Below are positions 37,454 through 53,762 of a stretch of DNA of 64,000 nt, piece by piece. The DNA is taken from the NCBI RefSeq assembly GCF_001570485.1, contig NZ_BCTA01000056.1, forward strand, positions 1-64,000. Reading direction: 5' to 3'. The position numbers and the translations under genes are program-made. The notes beneath the pieces are model-generated. The model had not been told where the DNA came from and did not search any database. It saw only the letters and a program-made list of their open reading frames with translations. The DNA comes from Mycolicibacterium novocastrense (GTDB lineage: Bacteria > Actinomycetota > Actinomycetes > Mycobacteriales > Mycobacteriaceae). Position 1 is the first letter of the stretch; every line of letters begins with the position of its first letter.

Positions 37454-38533
37454 GTGGGCATTGGTATCCAGATTGAGGGACTGACCAAGTCCTTCGGCCC
37501 CCAGCGAATCTGGGAGGACGTCACATTCGACCTGCCGCCGGGTGAGGTGAGCGTTCTGCTCGGCCCCTCCGGTACGGGTAAATCCGTGTTCTTGAAGTCG
37601 CTGATCGGGCTGCTGCGCCCCGAGCGCGGCAAGATCATCGTCGACGGCACCGACGTGATTCAGTGCACCGCCAAGGAGCTCTACGAGATCCGCACGCTGT
37701 TCGGTGTGATGTTCCAGGACGGCGCGCTGTTCGGCTCGATGAGCCTGTACGACAACACCGCTTTCCCCTTGCGTGAGCACACCAAGAAGAAGGAAAGCGA
37801 AATCCGCCAGATCGTCATGGAGAAGCTCGAGCTGGTGGGTCTGGCCGGTGACGAGAACAAGTTCCCCGGCGAGATCTCCGGTGGTATGCGCAAGCGTGCC
37901 GGCCTGGCCCGCTCCCTGGTGCTCGATCCGCAGATCATCCTCTGCGACGAGCCGGACTCGGGTCTGGACCCGGTCCGTACCGCGTACCTGAGCCAATTGT
38001 TGATCGACATCAACGCCCAGATCGACTGCACGATCCTGATCGTGACGCACAACATCAACATCGCCCGGACGGTGCCCGACAACATGGGCATGCTGTTCCG
38101 CAAGCACCTGGTGATGTTCGGTCCGCGCGAGGTGCTGTTGACCAGTGACGAGCCGGTGGTGCGGCAGTTCCTCAACGGTCGGCGTATCGGTCCGATCGGT
38201 ATGTCCGAGGAGAAGGACGAGTCGACGATGGCCGAGGAGCAGGCCATGATCGACGCCGGTCACCATGACGGTGGTGTCGAGGAGATCGAGGGTGTGCCGC
38301 CGCAGATCCAGGCGACGCCCGGTATGCCGGAGCGCCAGGCCGTCTACCGCCGGCAGGCCCGGGTGCGCGAGATCATGCACACCCTGCCGCCCAAGGCTCA
38401 GGAAGCCATCCGCGCCGACCTCGAAGGCTCGAACACCCATGCGGGCAGCGCCTTCCCGGATGCCACGACGGCTCGGCACACCACGGTCGACGAAGAAGCA
38501 CCGACCGGCGCCATCCCGCGCGCGCAGCAGTAG
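37454..38533 (+). CDS. mkl: ABC transporter ATPase Mkl/MceG
   Basis: 359 residues from GTG 37454, with GGAAGGA 6-7 bases upstream; this matches the length of M. tuberculosis Mkl, while the TTG at 37436 is less likely. Walker A GPSGTGKS (37-44), signature ISGGMRKRAGLARSL and Walker B ILCDEPDSGLD are intact. The C-terminal about 100 residues form the MlaF/MceG-type extension. By family knowledge it energises the Mce lipid/cholesterol importers encoded elsewhere. Confidence 0.94.
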   Translation: MGIGIQIEGLTKSFGPQRIWEDVTFDLPPGEVSVLLGPSGTGKSVFLKSLIGLLRPERGKIIVDGTDVIQCTAKELYEIRTLFGVMFQDGALFGSMSLYDNTAFPLREHTKKKESEIRQIVMEKLELVGLAGDENKFPGEISGGMRKRAGLARSLVLDPQIILCDEPDSGLDPVRTAYLSQLLIDINAQIDCTILIVTHNINIARTVPDNMGMLFRKHLVMFGPREVLLTSDEPVVRQFLNGRRIGPIGMSEEKDESTMAEEQAMIDAGHHDGGVEEIEGVPPQIQATPGMPERQAVYRRQARVREIMHTLPPKAQEAIRADLEGSNTHAGSAFPDATTARHTTVDEEAPTGAIPRAQQ

Positions 38534-38573
38534 GCCGCCCGATGTGAACGTCGACGAGCGCTCGCGCTGAGAG

Positions 38574-40814
38574 ATGACGCGCGAGCACCGGACGACGTTC
38601 TGCCGGATCTGCGAGCCGCTGTGCGGCATGATCGCGACCGTCGAAGACGGCCGACTGGTTGAGCTGCGCCCCGACAAGGACCATCCGCTCTCATCGGGAT
38701 TCGCCTGCCAGAAGGGCATCGCCTTCACCGAGGTGGTCAACGACCCCGACCGGGTGACCACGCCGCTGCGACGCACTCGTTCCGGGTTCGAACCCGTCGG
38801 CTGGGACGAGGCGATGACCGACATCGCCGCCCGACTCTCCGTCATCCACCGCATGCACGGTGCGGGCGCAACCGGCTGGTATTTCGGTAACCCGGGCGCG
38901 TTCAGCTACTCGTACACTCTGGCCCTCAACATGCTGATGGGCGGATTCGGGCTCGGGCTCCTCGGCGGTCCCGGCCGCGGCCTGCACGTGTTCACCGCCG
39001 GCTCGCAGGACGTCAACAACCGCTTCGTCGCCAGCCAGTTGCTCTACGGGTCGCCGCTCGCACTCCCGATACCCGACCTGCTGCGGACGGACTTACTGGT
39101 GGTCATCGGCGCCAACCCGGTCGTCTCGCACGGCAGCGTGCTCACCGCGCCGCGGATTCGGGATCGCATGCACGACATCGTCACGCGCGGTGGCCGCGTG
39201 CTGGTCATCGACCCGCGCAGGACCGAGACCGCAGCGCAGTTCGAGTGGCTGGGCATCGTCCCCGACGGCGACGCCTACCTGCTGCTGTCCCTGCTGCATG
39301 TGATGTTCGGTGAGAACCTGGCCGACCGCCGAGGGCTCGCAGAGCGGGCCGACGGCGCGGCCTGGCTCGAGCGGCTGGCCACACCGTTCAGCCCCGAGGT
39401 CACCGAGGCGCGCACCGGGATCGACCCCGAGACCGTCCGCGCCCTGGCCCGCGACTTGGCCGGAACCGAACGGGCGGCGGTCTACGGTCGCGTCGGCACC
39501 AGCGTCGGCGAAAACGGAACGCTGACGACTTACCTGCTCGACGCCGTCAACCTGGTGGCAGGGAACCTTGATGTGCCCGGCGGCAGCATGTTCGGCCGGC
39601 TCGGTATCCCTGGGGAGCGGTGGCTGAACAAGGCCGGCGGCGCACTGCTGCGCGCCGTCTACACGCGCAAACGGTCGCGCATCGGCGGGTTTCCCTCCGT
39701 CCTCGGTTCCGAACCCGCGGGCGTGATGGCCAAGGAGATCACCACGCCGGGACGCGGGCAGGTCAGGGCGCTGTTCGTCGGCGCGGGCAACCCCGTGCTT
39801 TCCGTGCCCAACGGCGACGAACTCGAGACCGCGTTGGAGTCTCTCGAGTTGTCGGTCGGCATCGACCTCTATCTCAACGAGACGCTGGCGCACTGCGACT
39901 ACGTACTGCCCGCCACGTCGATGTACGAACGCGACGACTTTCCGCTGCCGTTCCAGACGCTGCAACCCACGCCGTTCCGGCAAGCCACCGAGGCCGTTGT
40001 CGCGCCGGTGGGCCAGGCCCGCGCGGAGTGGGAGATCATCGACGACCTCACGGCCAGGATGTGGCGGGCGACGCCCGGCCTGGCGGTGCTCGCCGGTGTG
40101 CGAAAGGCATTGTCCGCGTTCGGGGTCCGACTCAGCCCGCGGATGCTCGCCGATGCGGTGATCCGGTTGGCCGCGGGCGGCGACCGGTTCGGCCTGCGAC
40201 GCGGCTTGAGCTTCTCGAAACTCACCGCCAACCATCCGCACGGCACGGTGCTGGCGAACCATCTGCGGGCCGGTGTGCTGGGCGACATCGTCGTCTACCG
40301 CGGTGGCCGGGTGCGTCTGCGTCACGACGAGGTCGCCGCCGAAGTCGACAAGCTGTCGCGCCGCCGCGTCGCCGACGACTATCCGATGCGGCTGATCGGC
40401 ATGCGCGAGGCGCGGTCGGAGAACTCGTGGATGCACAACTCGCCGCTTCTGATGCGCGGTGAGCGTTCGCACCGGGCACTCATGCACGTCGACGACGCGG
40501 CCGCCGCCGACATCGCCGACGGTGACACCGTGCGGATCACCTCGCGACATGGCCAGATCGAGATTCCGGTCATCGCCACCAAGGACATCGTCGTCGGCGT
40601 GATCGCGGTCCCACACGGTTGGGGACACAAGGGCACGGCGGGATGGCGAATCGCCAACGACGCCGGCGGCGCGAACGTCAACCGATTGATGTCCAGCGAT
40701 CCGGCCGAGATCGAGAGCCTGGCCGGGATGGCCCGGCTCACTGGTGTCCCGGTGCGCGTCGAGCGGGTCGCGTCGGTGGCCCCGCAACCCGAGCGGGCGC
40801 AAACTTTCGGATAA
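38574..40814 (+). CDS. Molybdopterin-dependent oxidoreductase (formate dehydrogenase/nitrate reductase-like)
   Basis: 746 residues from ATG. The N-terminal [4Fe-4S] site is complete: C10, C13, C17 and C45 (FCRICEPLCGM, then GFACQKG). Molybdopterin-binding segments include GWYFGNPGAFSYSYTLALN, VVIGANPVVSHGSV and VLVIDPRRTETAAQFEW. The C-terminal dinucleotide-binding domain carries RITSRHGQIEIPV and NRLMSSDPAEIES. No Tat signal is seen, so it is cytosolic. Substrate cannot be named. It starts 40 bases after mkl but no functional link is evident. Confidence 0.9.
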   Translation: MTREHRTTFCRICEPLCGMIATVEDGRLVELRPDKDHPLSSGFACQKGIAFTEVVNDPDRVTTPLRRTRSGFEPVGWDEAMTDIAARLSVIHRMHGAGATGWYFGNPGAFSYSYTLALNMLMGGFGLGLLGGPGRGLHVFTAGSQDVNNRFVASQLLYGSPLALPIPDLLRTDLLVVIGANPVVSHGSVLTAPRIRDRMHDIVTRGGRVLVIDPRRTETAAQFEWLGIVPDGDAYLLLSLLHVMFGENLADRRGLAERADGAAWLERLATPFSPEVTEARTGIDPETVRALARDLAGTERAAVYGRVGTSVGENGTLTTYLLDAVNLVAGNLDVPGGSMFGRLGIPGERWLNKAGGALLRAVYTRKRSRIGGFPSVLGSEPAGVMAKEITTPGRGQVRALFVGAGNPVLSVPNGDELETALESLELSVGIDLYLNETLAHCDYVLPATSMYERDDFPLPFQTLQPTPFRQATEAVVAPVGQARAEWEIIDDLTARMWRATPGLAVLAGVRKALSAFGVRLSPRMLADAVIRLAAGGDRFGLRRGLSFSKLTANHPHGTVLANHLRAGVLGDIVVYRGGRVRLRHDEVAAEVDKLSRRRVADDYPMRLIGMREARSENSWMHNSPLLMRGERSHRALMHVDDAAAADIADGDTVRITSRHGQIEIPVIATKDIVVGVIAVPHGWGHKGTAGWRIANDAGGANVNRLMSSDPAEIESLAGMARLTGVPVRVERVASVAPQPERAQTFG

Positions 40815-40872
40815 GGCCGGTTCGCGGCCAGCAAACCCGTTATCTTTCTCCCGTCGTCGAGCGGGAGAGGTC

Positions 40873-42822
40873 ATGGTCGACCGGTTTCTGATCTGGGTGA
40901 GAGCGGGTGTCGTCACCGCGGGACTGTCGGCCGCAGTGCTCGCCGGTGCGGGTGCGGCGATCGCCGACGACGGTTCGTCGTCAGATGGCGGTGGGTCCAC
41001 GGCCTCGGAGTCGTCGAATTCCGCTGACAGTCCGAAGGATTCGGTCGCCGGTGAGTCCTCGGTCACGGCCGGTGGCCGGTCCTCGAACGCGCGCACCACC
41101 CGCACGAGCGGCGACGCCCCGCGCACCCGCGTCGGCGCGAAGGCTCCCGACGACACGAAGGACGCGAAGGGTTCCGAGGCCACCAGCGATACCGACCGTG
41201 GCGAGGAACGGAAAAAGCCCGCTTCGAGCCCGACGGACGCCGCCGACGCCGCAACAGATCAGGCAAAGGACGACAAGACCGCCGACACCCGAACCACCGA
41301 CGACGCCGCGGGCACCGACGCCGTGGTCGAGCAACCGGTCGTCGACGCCGTGGTCGAACAGCCCGTGACCGACGCCGAGGTGATCGAGGAGGTCGTCGCG
41401 AAGCCCGACTCGGACCGTGACCACACGGTCCAGCAGGGGGCGGCCCGGGTCTCTGCGAACGTCCCCACGGTCACCTCGGACAACGACGCCACCGACCGGA
41501 CCGAGCCGCACCGGACCGAGAAGAAGGCCGCGCTCGTCTCGGAGACAGGCGACACCGGCGACCCCCCTGAGCAACGCATGGCGGTGGTCCTCGAACAGCC
41601 GGTCGCCGGCGTCGTCGAGGACGTCGAGGAAGTCGGTGTCCAGGCGGTGGCCTTCGCGTCGGTGCCACCGGCGGTGACCACTGCGACCGCCCCCCAGGTC
41701 CCCCTCATCCTGCGGGTGATCGGCACGATCGTGTTCGACCTGTACGCCGTCGCAACCCGACTGCTGGGCGGCCCACCGATCCTGCCGCCCAACAGCACGG
41801 TCACCGTGCGCTCGTCGACGCTGCGGATCGACTGCGCCTGCGCAGAAGGTGAAGGCAAAGAGGTGCCCGCGGACTGGTACATCCCGGAGACGGCGACCGG
41901 CGAGCCGCCCGAGCGCCTGATCTACCTGCAGCACGGCTTTTTGGCCAGCGCCCCGTGGTACAGCCACACCGCCGCCGCGTTGGCCGAGCGGACCCAGAGC
42001 ATCGTGGTCGCACCGTCGATCAGCTCCAACTTCTTTGCCGTCGACGGATGCTGGCTCGGCGGGGCGCCGATGCACGAGGCGATGGCGGGACTGTTCGACG
42101 ACGGAAACACCGCGCTGGAGGACAGTGCGCGAGCCGCCGGGTACGCAGGGGACATCCCCGACCGCGTCGTGCTGATGGGCCACTCGCTCGGCGGCGGCGC
42201 GGTGTCGGGGATCGCCGGCTACCTGGCCGACGACGAGCGCATCGACAGGCTGGCCGGGGTCGTGCTGCTCGACGGCGTGGCGCTGGGCGACCCGGCGCGG
42301 ATGACGGAATCGCTGAGGAAGGTCCCCGTCGACATCCCGATCTACCAGCTCGCCGCACCGGTCTACATGTGGAACAACTTCGGCGCCGGCCTCGACGCTC
42401 TGGCCGCCGCGCGACCGACCGGGTTCATCGGCGTCACATTGGTCAACGGCTCACACGTCGACGCCATGCGGGGCGGCAATCCGCTCATCCAGTTCGCCCA
42501 GGAGCTGGTGGCCGGCTTCTCGCGGCCCGAGAACGCCGCCGCCGCGCAGATACTGATGGTCGGCTGGGTCAACGACATGTTCGCCGGTGACCGGAAGACG
42601 GGTATCTACCTCGAGCGCGGCGAGCAGTTCCGCTTCGACACCCCGGCCGGGCAGGCCACCGTCGTCGCACTGCCCAATACGTTGACCAAGCCGTACCTGC
42701 TGAACTTCCTGAAGCCGTTCATGCCGTTGGCCGACGGGTTGTTCTCCATGGACCCGGTGTGTGTGCGCGAATCGGTCGGCTCGGCCGGGTCCGGACACTG
42801 CAGCAACGCGATCGCCGCCTGA
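40873..42822 (+). CDS. Secreted alpha/beta hydrolase with long Asp/Thr-rich linker
   Basis: 649 residues from ATG 40873 with GGAGAGG upstream. A signal peptide (RFLIWVRAGVVTAGLSAAVLAGAGAAIA) is cleaved near residue 29. Residues about 30-270 are low-complexity, rich in Asp, Thr, Ser, Val and Glu, including a repeat of VVEQPVVDAV type. From about 340 there is an alpha/beta hydrolase with LIYLQHGFLASAPWY, elbow LMGHSLGGGAV and GSHVDAMRGGN (probable catalytic His). Five cysteines in the hydrolase domain suggest disulfides. It is probably exported and loosely wall-associated; an esterase or lipase role is likely but the substrate is unknown. Confidence 0.83.
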   Translation: MVDRFLIWVRAGVVTAGLSAAVLAGAGAAIADDGSSSDGGGSTASESSNSADSPKDSVAGESSVTAGGRSSNARTTRTSGDAPRTRVGAKAPDDTKDAKGSEATSDTDRGEERKKPASSPTDAADAATDQAKDDKTADTRTTDDAAGTDAVVEQPVVDAVVEQPVTDAEVIEEVVAKPDSDRDHTVQQGAARVSANVPTVTSDNDATDRTEPHRTEKKAALVSETGDTGDPPEQRMAVVLEQPVAGVVEDVEEVGVQAVAFASVPPAVTTATAPQVPLILRVIGTIVFDLYAVATRLLGGPPILPPNSTVTVRSSTLRIDCACAEGEGKEVPADWYIPETATGEPPERLIYLQHGFLASAPWYSHTAAALAERTQSIVVAPSISSNFFAVDGCWLGGAPMHEAMAGLFDDGNTALEDSARAAGYAGDIPDRVVLMGHSLGGGAVSGIAGYLADDERIDRLAGVVLLDGVALGDPARMTESLRKVPVDIPIYQLAAPVYMWNNFGAGLDALAAARPTGFIGVTLVNGSHVDAMRGGNPLIQFAQELVAGFSRPENAAAAQILMVGWVNDMFAGDRKTGIYLERGEQFRFDTPAGQATVVALPNTLTKPYLLNFLKPFMPLADGLFSMDPVCVRESVGSAGSGHCSNAIAA

Positions 42823-42982
42823 CGCAAAACTCCACAACAACGCGTGTTATCTCTTGACGGGAAGCCGCAGAGGGGCCAATCTGTTCTGCAGCAATGTATG
42901 GACGTATGAGAAGGATCGAGTCGCCAGCCAGCGCCCCGATGCGTGCCATACATGCGGTTGGGTTGTGGATGTTCTGCGGATG

Positions 42983-43011
42983 TTGAGGAATACGCCGTCC
43001 TGCGGTACTGT
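42983..43011 (+). promoter_or_regulatory. Probable rpoB promoter in a 399-base gene-free region
   Basis: TTGAGG (42983-42988) and TACTGT (43006-43011) are separated by exactly 17 bases, giving a leader of about 200 bases before rpoB. Another TTGACG at 42854 lacks a good -10. The remainder of 42823-43221 shows no gene I can support; a small hairpin CTGAGC/GCTCAG lies near 43073-43087. Confidence 0.5.
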
Positions 43012-43194
43012 TGGACGTTGCGCTGGCTGCATCCTGCCCACCTAAACCCGCACCTGACACCGATGTCCTAGCCTGAGCCCAGCTCAGTGATCTAGTCGCG
43101 TGCCGTGCGTTCGGGAAGTTTGTGGTCGTGAGTGGCCAGCCGAACCGACGCAGATATCGCGACGAAACGGACCGGTGGTCTACCGGCACGATAG

Positions 43195-46707
<3,513 letters not shown>

Positions 46708-46715
46708 ATTTCTAG

Positions 46716-50684
<3,969 letters not shown>

Positions 50685-50698
50685 CAGTCCACGGAAAG

Positions 50699-50727
50699 GC
50701 CTCCGGGTTTCGACCCGGGGGCTTTTT
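50699..50727 (+). terminator. Rho-independent terminator after rpoC
   Basis: GCCTCCGGGT and ACCCGGGGGC form a 10-bp stem with one G-T pair and a 4-base loop, followed directly by TTTTT. This is the most canonical intrinsic terminator in the window. Confidence 0.9.
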
Positions 50728-50818
50728 CGTGCCTCGAGGTTTGCGCCGAACGTGGGTTACCCGCACGTCCTGCGCGGTCTGTGCGTGACACGAGCCCACA
50801 CTCGGCGGTGAGGATCTG

Positions 50819-51814
50819 ATGCTGGCGAACGCCGCGTGGTTCCTGTTCGGACTGGGCGCGTTGATCGTCGGCGCCGAGGTCATGGTCCGCGGTGGCGCGG
50901 AAGTCGCTGTGCGACTGGGAATCAGCCCGATCGTCATCGGGCTGACCATCGTGTCGATCGGCACCAGCATGCCGGAACTGGCGGTCGGTGTGGTGGCCGC
51001 CGGGGAGGGCAGCGGCGCGCTGGCGGTCGGCAACATCGCGGGCACCAATGTGGTCAACGTCCTGCTCATCCTCGGTCTGAGCGCCGCGCTGGTGCCGTTG
51101 ACATTGCAGTCGCGCACCATCCGTTTCGAACTGCCGATCATGGCCGCTGCGGCGCTGCTGCTGTGGACGCTGGCGGCCGACGGTGTGCTGACGCGTCTGG
51201 ACGGCGCCATCCTGGTCGCCTGCGCGTTCGTCTACACCGTCGCGGTGATCTGGTCTGCACGTCGCGAATCCCACGCTGTCGTCGAGGAATTCGCAGCCGA
51301 GCTGGTCGCTGAGTACGCCACCGAAGAGGTGGGCGCGGTGGCCACCAAGGGGCATCGCACCTCGATCAACGTCGCGATGACGCTGGGCGGTATCGCCGTC
51401 GTCGTACTGGGAGCCGACTGGCTTGTCGACGGTGCGGTCGGCATGGCCAGACAGTTCGGGGTGTCCGACGCGCTGATCGGTCTGACCATCGTCGCGATCG
51501 GCACCTCGGCGCCGGAGTTGGTGACCACCATCATCTCCACCATCCGCGGCGACCGCGACATCGCGATCGGCAACCTGATCGGCAGCAGCATCTACAACAT
51601 CCTGCTCATCCTCGGCGTGACCTGTTTGGTGCCGGCTCAGGGGCTGAACCTGCCGTCCAGCCTGGTGACCATCGACCTGCCGGTCATGGTGGCGGTCGCG
51701 TTGCTCTGTATCCCGATCTTCATCTCGGGTCGGCGCGTCACCCGCGTCGAAGGCGCGCTGATGGTTGCGGCCTACGCGGCGTACCTGATCTTGCTGCTGA
51801 CCGTCCGGACCTGA
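50819..51814 (+). CDS. Calcium/sodium-type cation antiporter (CaCA family)
   Basis: 331 residues from ATG with GAGGATCT upstream. Two inverted repeats carry the alpha motifs: GLTIVSIGTSMPELAVGV with GNIAGTNVVNVLL, and GLTIVAIGTSAPELVTTI with GNLIGSSIYNILLILG. About ten membrane helices are predicted by eye, with a hydrophilic middle loop (about 140-180). The YrbG/CaxA group exchanges cations across the inner membrane; the ion is not determined. Its last 77 bases overlap the converging YihY gene. Confidence 0.9.
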   Translation: MLANAAWFLFGLGALIVGAEVMVRGGAEVAVRLGISPIVIGLTIVSIGTSMPELAVGVVAAGEGSGALAVGNIAGTNVVNVLLILGLSAALVPLTLQSRTIRFELPIMAAAALLLWTLAADGVLTRLDGAILVACAFVYTVAVIWSARRESHAVVEEFAAELVAEYATEEVGAVATKGHRTSINVAMTLGGIAVVVLGADWLVDGAVGMARQFGVSDALIGLTIVAIGTSAPELVTTIISTIRGDRDIAIGNLIGSSIYNILLILGVTCLVPAQGLNLPSSLVTIDLPVMVAVALLCIPIFISGRRVTRVEGALMVAAYAAYLILLLTVRT

Positions 51815-52835
51815 CGGAACGTGTCGGCGGGGTGGGGCGGTCCTGGCTTGCCCGCCGACGCCGACGCAGCCGCCACGGATGCTTCTCATGCGGCCACATC
51901 TTTTCGATCTCGGCGTTGAACTCCGCGCCCAGCAACACCGCGAAGGCCGTGATGTAAAGCCACCCGACGACGGCGATCGGCACGGCGAGCTGGCTGTACA
52001 CGGCGTCGTCACGTGCGCTGACCGACAGATAGGCGCGCAGCCCCGCCGATGCCACCAACCACAGCACCATCGCCAACACCGCCCCCGGAATGTCGCGGCG
52101 CCACGGCAGTCGCCAGGGCACACCGAGGTGATACAGCGTGACCAATCCGACCAGGATCAGCAGCGCCACCCCGGGCCAGAACAGCAGATCCAGTGCGCGC
52201 AAGGTGCTTTCGGTCAACGGGTCGGGCGTCACCCACGCCACCAGGTCGGGCCCGAGGACGAGCGGCGGCAGAATCGCCACGGCACCGAGGAGTCCGCCCG
52301 CGGTCAGCCCCAACGCCAGCAGCCGTCGTCGCCAGGCAGGCCGGGGCTCGACACCGTAGGCGATGGTGATTGTCTCCAGGTACCGATTCACCGCCCGCGA
52401 ACCCGACCACAGGCTGAGCACGATTCCGATGGAGACCACGCTTCCACGCGATTGTGTGAGCCCGGCCTCGACCATGCGACGGTATGACTCGAAGGTCCGC
52501 TCGGCAAGGAAGGAGCTGGGCACCTCGAGCAGCAGCCGATGCAGTCGCGCCGTGCCTTCAGGGCCGAGCGCTTCGGCGATGAAACCGAGCGAGCCGAGCA
52601 CCGCGATCAGGAGCGACGGCAGCGAGATCAAGGAGAACAGCGCGACCTCGGCCGCCAGACCGGGCACGCGGTCTCGGAGCGTGTCGTTGACGGTTCGGAC
52701 GATCAGCCGGCCCGTCCGCACCGGCCGGGGCGCACGAGACAACATCGAAAGGGCGCGTCGTTGCAGAGTCGAACGGGCGGAGGCGACCGCGTCGGACAAC
52801 GACGCGAACGGAGACGGGTCGCTTCCAGGTCCCAC
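51738..52835 (-). CDS. YihY/virulence-factor BrkB-family membrane protein
   Basis: 365 residues from GTG. Membrane segments and family motifs are clear: DRVPGLAAEVALFSLISLPS, SIGIVLSLWSGSRAVNRYLE, GLVTLYHLGVPW and AVVGWLYITAFAVLLGAEFN. Six helices are typical of the family. The C-terminal about 40 residues are an Arg/Pro-rich tail that overlaps the antiporter gene on the other strand. Function is not firmly known; these are not the RNase BN they were once called. Confidence 0.87.
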   Translation of the reverse strand: MGPGSDPSPFASLSDAVASARSTLQRRALSMLSRAPRPVRTGRLIVRTVNDTLRDRVPGLAAEVALFSLISLPSLLIAVLGSLGFIAEALGPEGTARLHRLLLEVPSSFLAERTFESYRRMVEAGLTQSRGSVVSIGIVLSLWSGSRAVNRYLETITIAYGVEPRPAWRRRLLALGLTAGGLLGAVAILPPLVLGPDLVAWVTPDPLTESTLRALDLLFWPGVALLILVGLVTLYHLGVPWRLPWRRDIPGAVLAMVLWLVASAGLRAYLSVSARDDAVYSQLAVPIAVVGWLYITAFAVLLGAEFNAEIEKMWPHEKHPWRLRRRRRASQDRPTPPTRSVRSGRSAARSGTPRRPQPSARLRRG

Positions 52836-52951
52836 GCTCCGAGCCTAGGCGGCGCCGTCACGCGTGCGGCGAACGCCAGTGGTGCGATCGAGTGCCGTGA
52901 CCGTGGGCCGGTGCGGTGGCCATGTCGGTGGCCCTGCCTAGACTGGGCGTC

Positions 52952-53707
52952 GTGCTGATCGGTTCGCACGTCCACGGTGACGACCCCCTGGCCGCCGCGG
53001 AGGCAGACGGTGCCGACGTGGTGCAGTTCTTCCTCGGCAATCCGCAGAGCTGGAAGAAACCCAAACCGCGCGAGGACGCCGATGTACTCAAGGCTTCGAG
53101 CGTCCCGCTGTACGTGCATGCGCCGTATCTGATCAATGTCGCATCGGCCAACAACCGGGTGCGGATCCCGTCGCGCAAGATCCTGCAGGACACCTGTGAC
53201 GCCGCCTCGGAGATCAACGCGACGGCGGTCATCGTGCACGGTGGGCACGCCGACGACAAGGACTGGGAAGCCGGCTTCGAACGCTGGGTCAAGGCGCTGG
53301 ACTATCTCGAAACCGATGTGCCCGTCTACCTGGAGAACACCGCGGGCGGCGACCACGCGATGGCCCGCCATTTCGACGTCATCGCCCGGTTGTGGGAGCA
53401 CATCGGCGACAAGGGCATCGGCTTCTGCCTGGACACCTGCCACGCGTGGGCCGCGGGGGAGAAGCTGATCGACGCCGTCGACCGGATCAAGGCCATCACC
53501 GGGCGCATCGACCTGGTGCACTGCAACGACTCACGCGACGCCGCCGGTTCGGGCGCCGACCGGCACGCCAACTTCGGCACCGGCCAGATCGATCCTCAGC
53601 TGCTGGTCGCGGTGGTGCAGGCCGCCGGCGCCCCCGTCATCTGCGAAACCGCAGACGAGGGCCGCAAAGACGACATCGCCTTCCTGCGCGAGCACATCAC
53701 GACCTGA
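52952..53707 (+). CDS. end: Endonuclease IV (AP endonuclease)
   Basis: 251 residues from GTG 52952 ([20 protein letters not shown]), the start that matches M. tuberculosis End; GTG 52916 or ATG 52922 would add 10-12 residues and no start has a strong ribosome site. Xylose-isomerase-like TIM barrel with metal ligands in [44 protein letters not shown] and the terminal CETADEG. It cleaves DNA 5' of abasic sites in base-excision repair. Confidence 0.92.
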   Translation: MLIGSHVHGDDPLAAAEADGADVVQFFLGNPQSWKKPKPREDADVLKASSVPLYVHAPYLINVASANNRVRIPSRKILQDTCDAASEINATAVIVHGGHADDKDWEAGFERWVKALDYLETDVPVYLENTAGGDHAMARHFDVIARLWEHIGDKGIGFCLDTCHAWAAGEKLIDAVDRIKAITGRIDLVHCNDSRDAAGSGADRHANFGTGQIDPQLLVAVVQAAGAPVICETADEGRKDDIAFLREHITT

Positions 53708-53762
53708 TAACCGAACCGCAGTCGAACGCTCGGCAACTGCGGGGTGAACTAGATTCAACGGA

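Noticed and set aside
42854-42882. TTGACG with CAATCT as an rpoB promoter
   Set aside because: The -35 is good but the -10 matches poorly; the TTGAGG/TACTGT pair is better placed.
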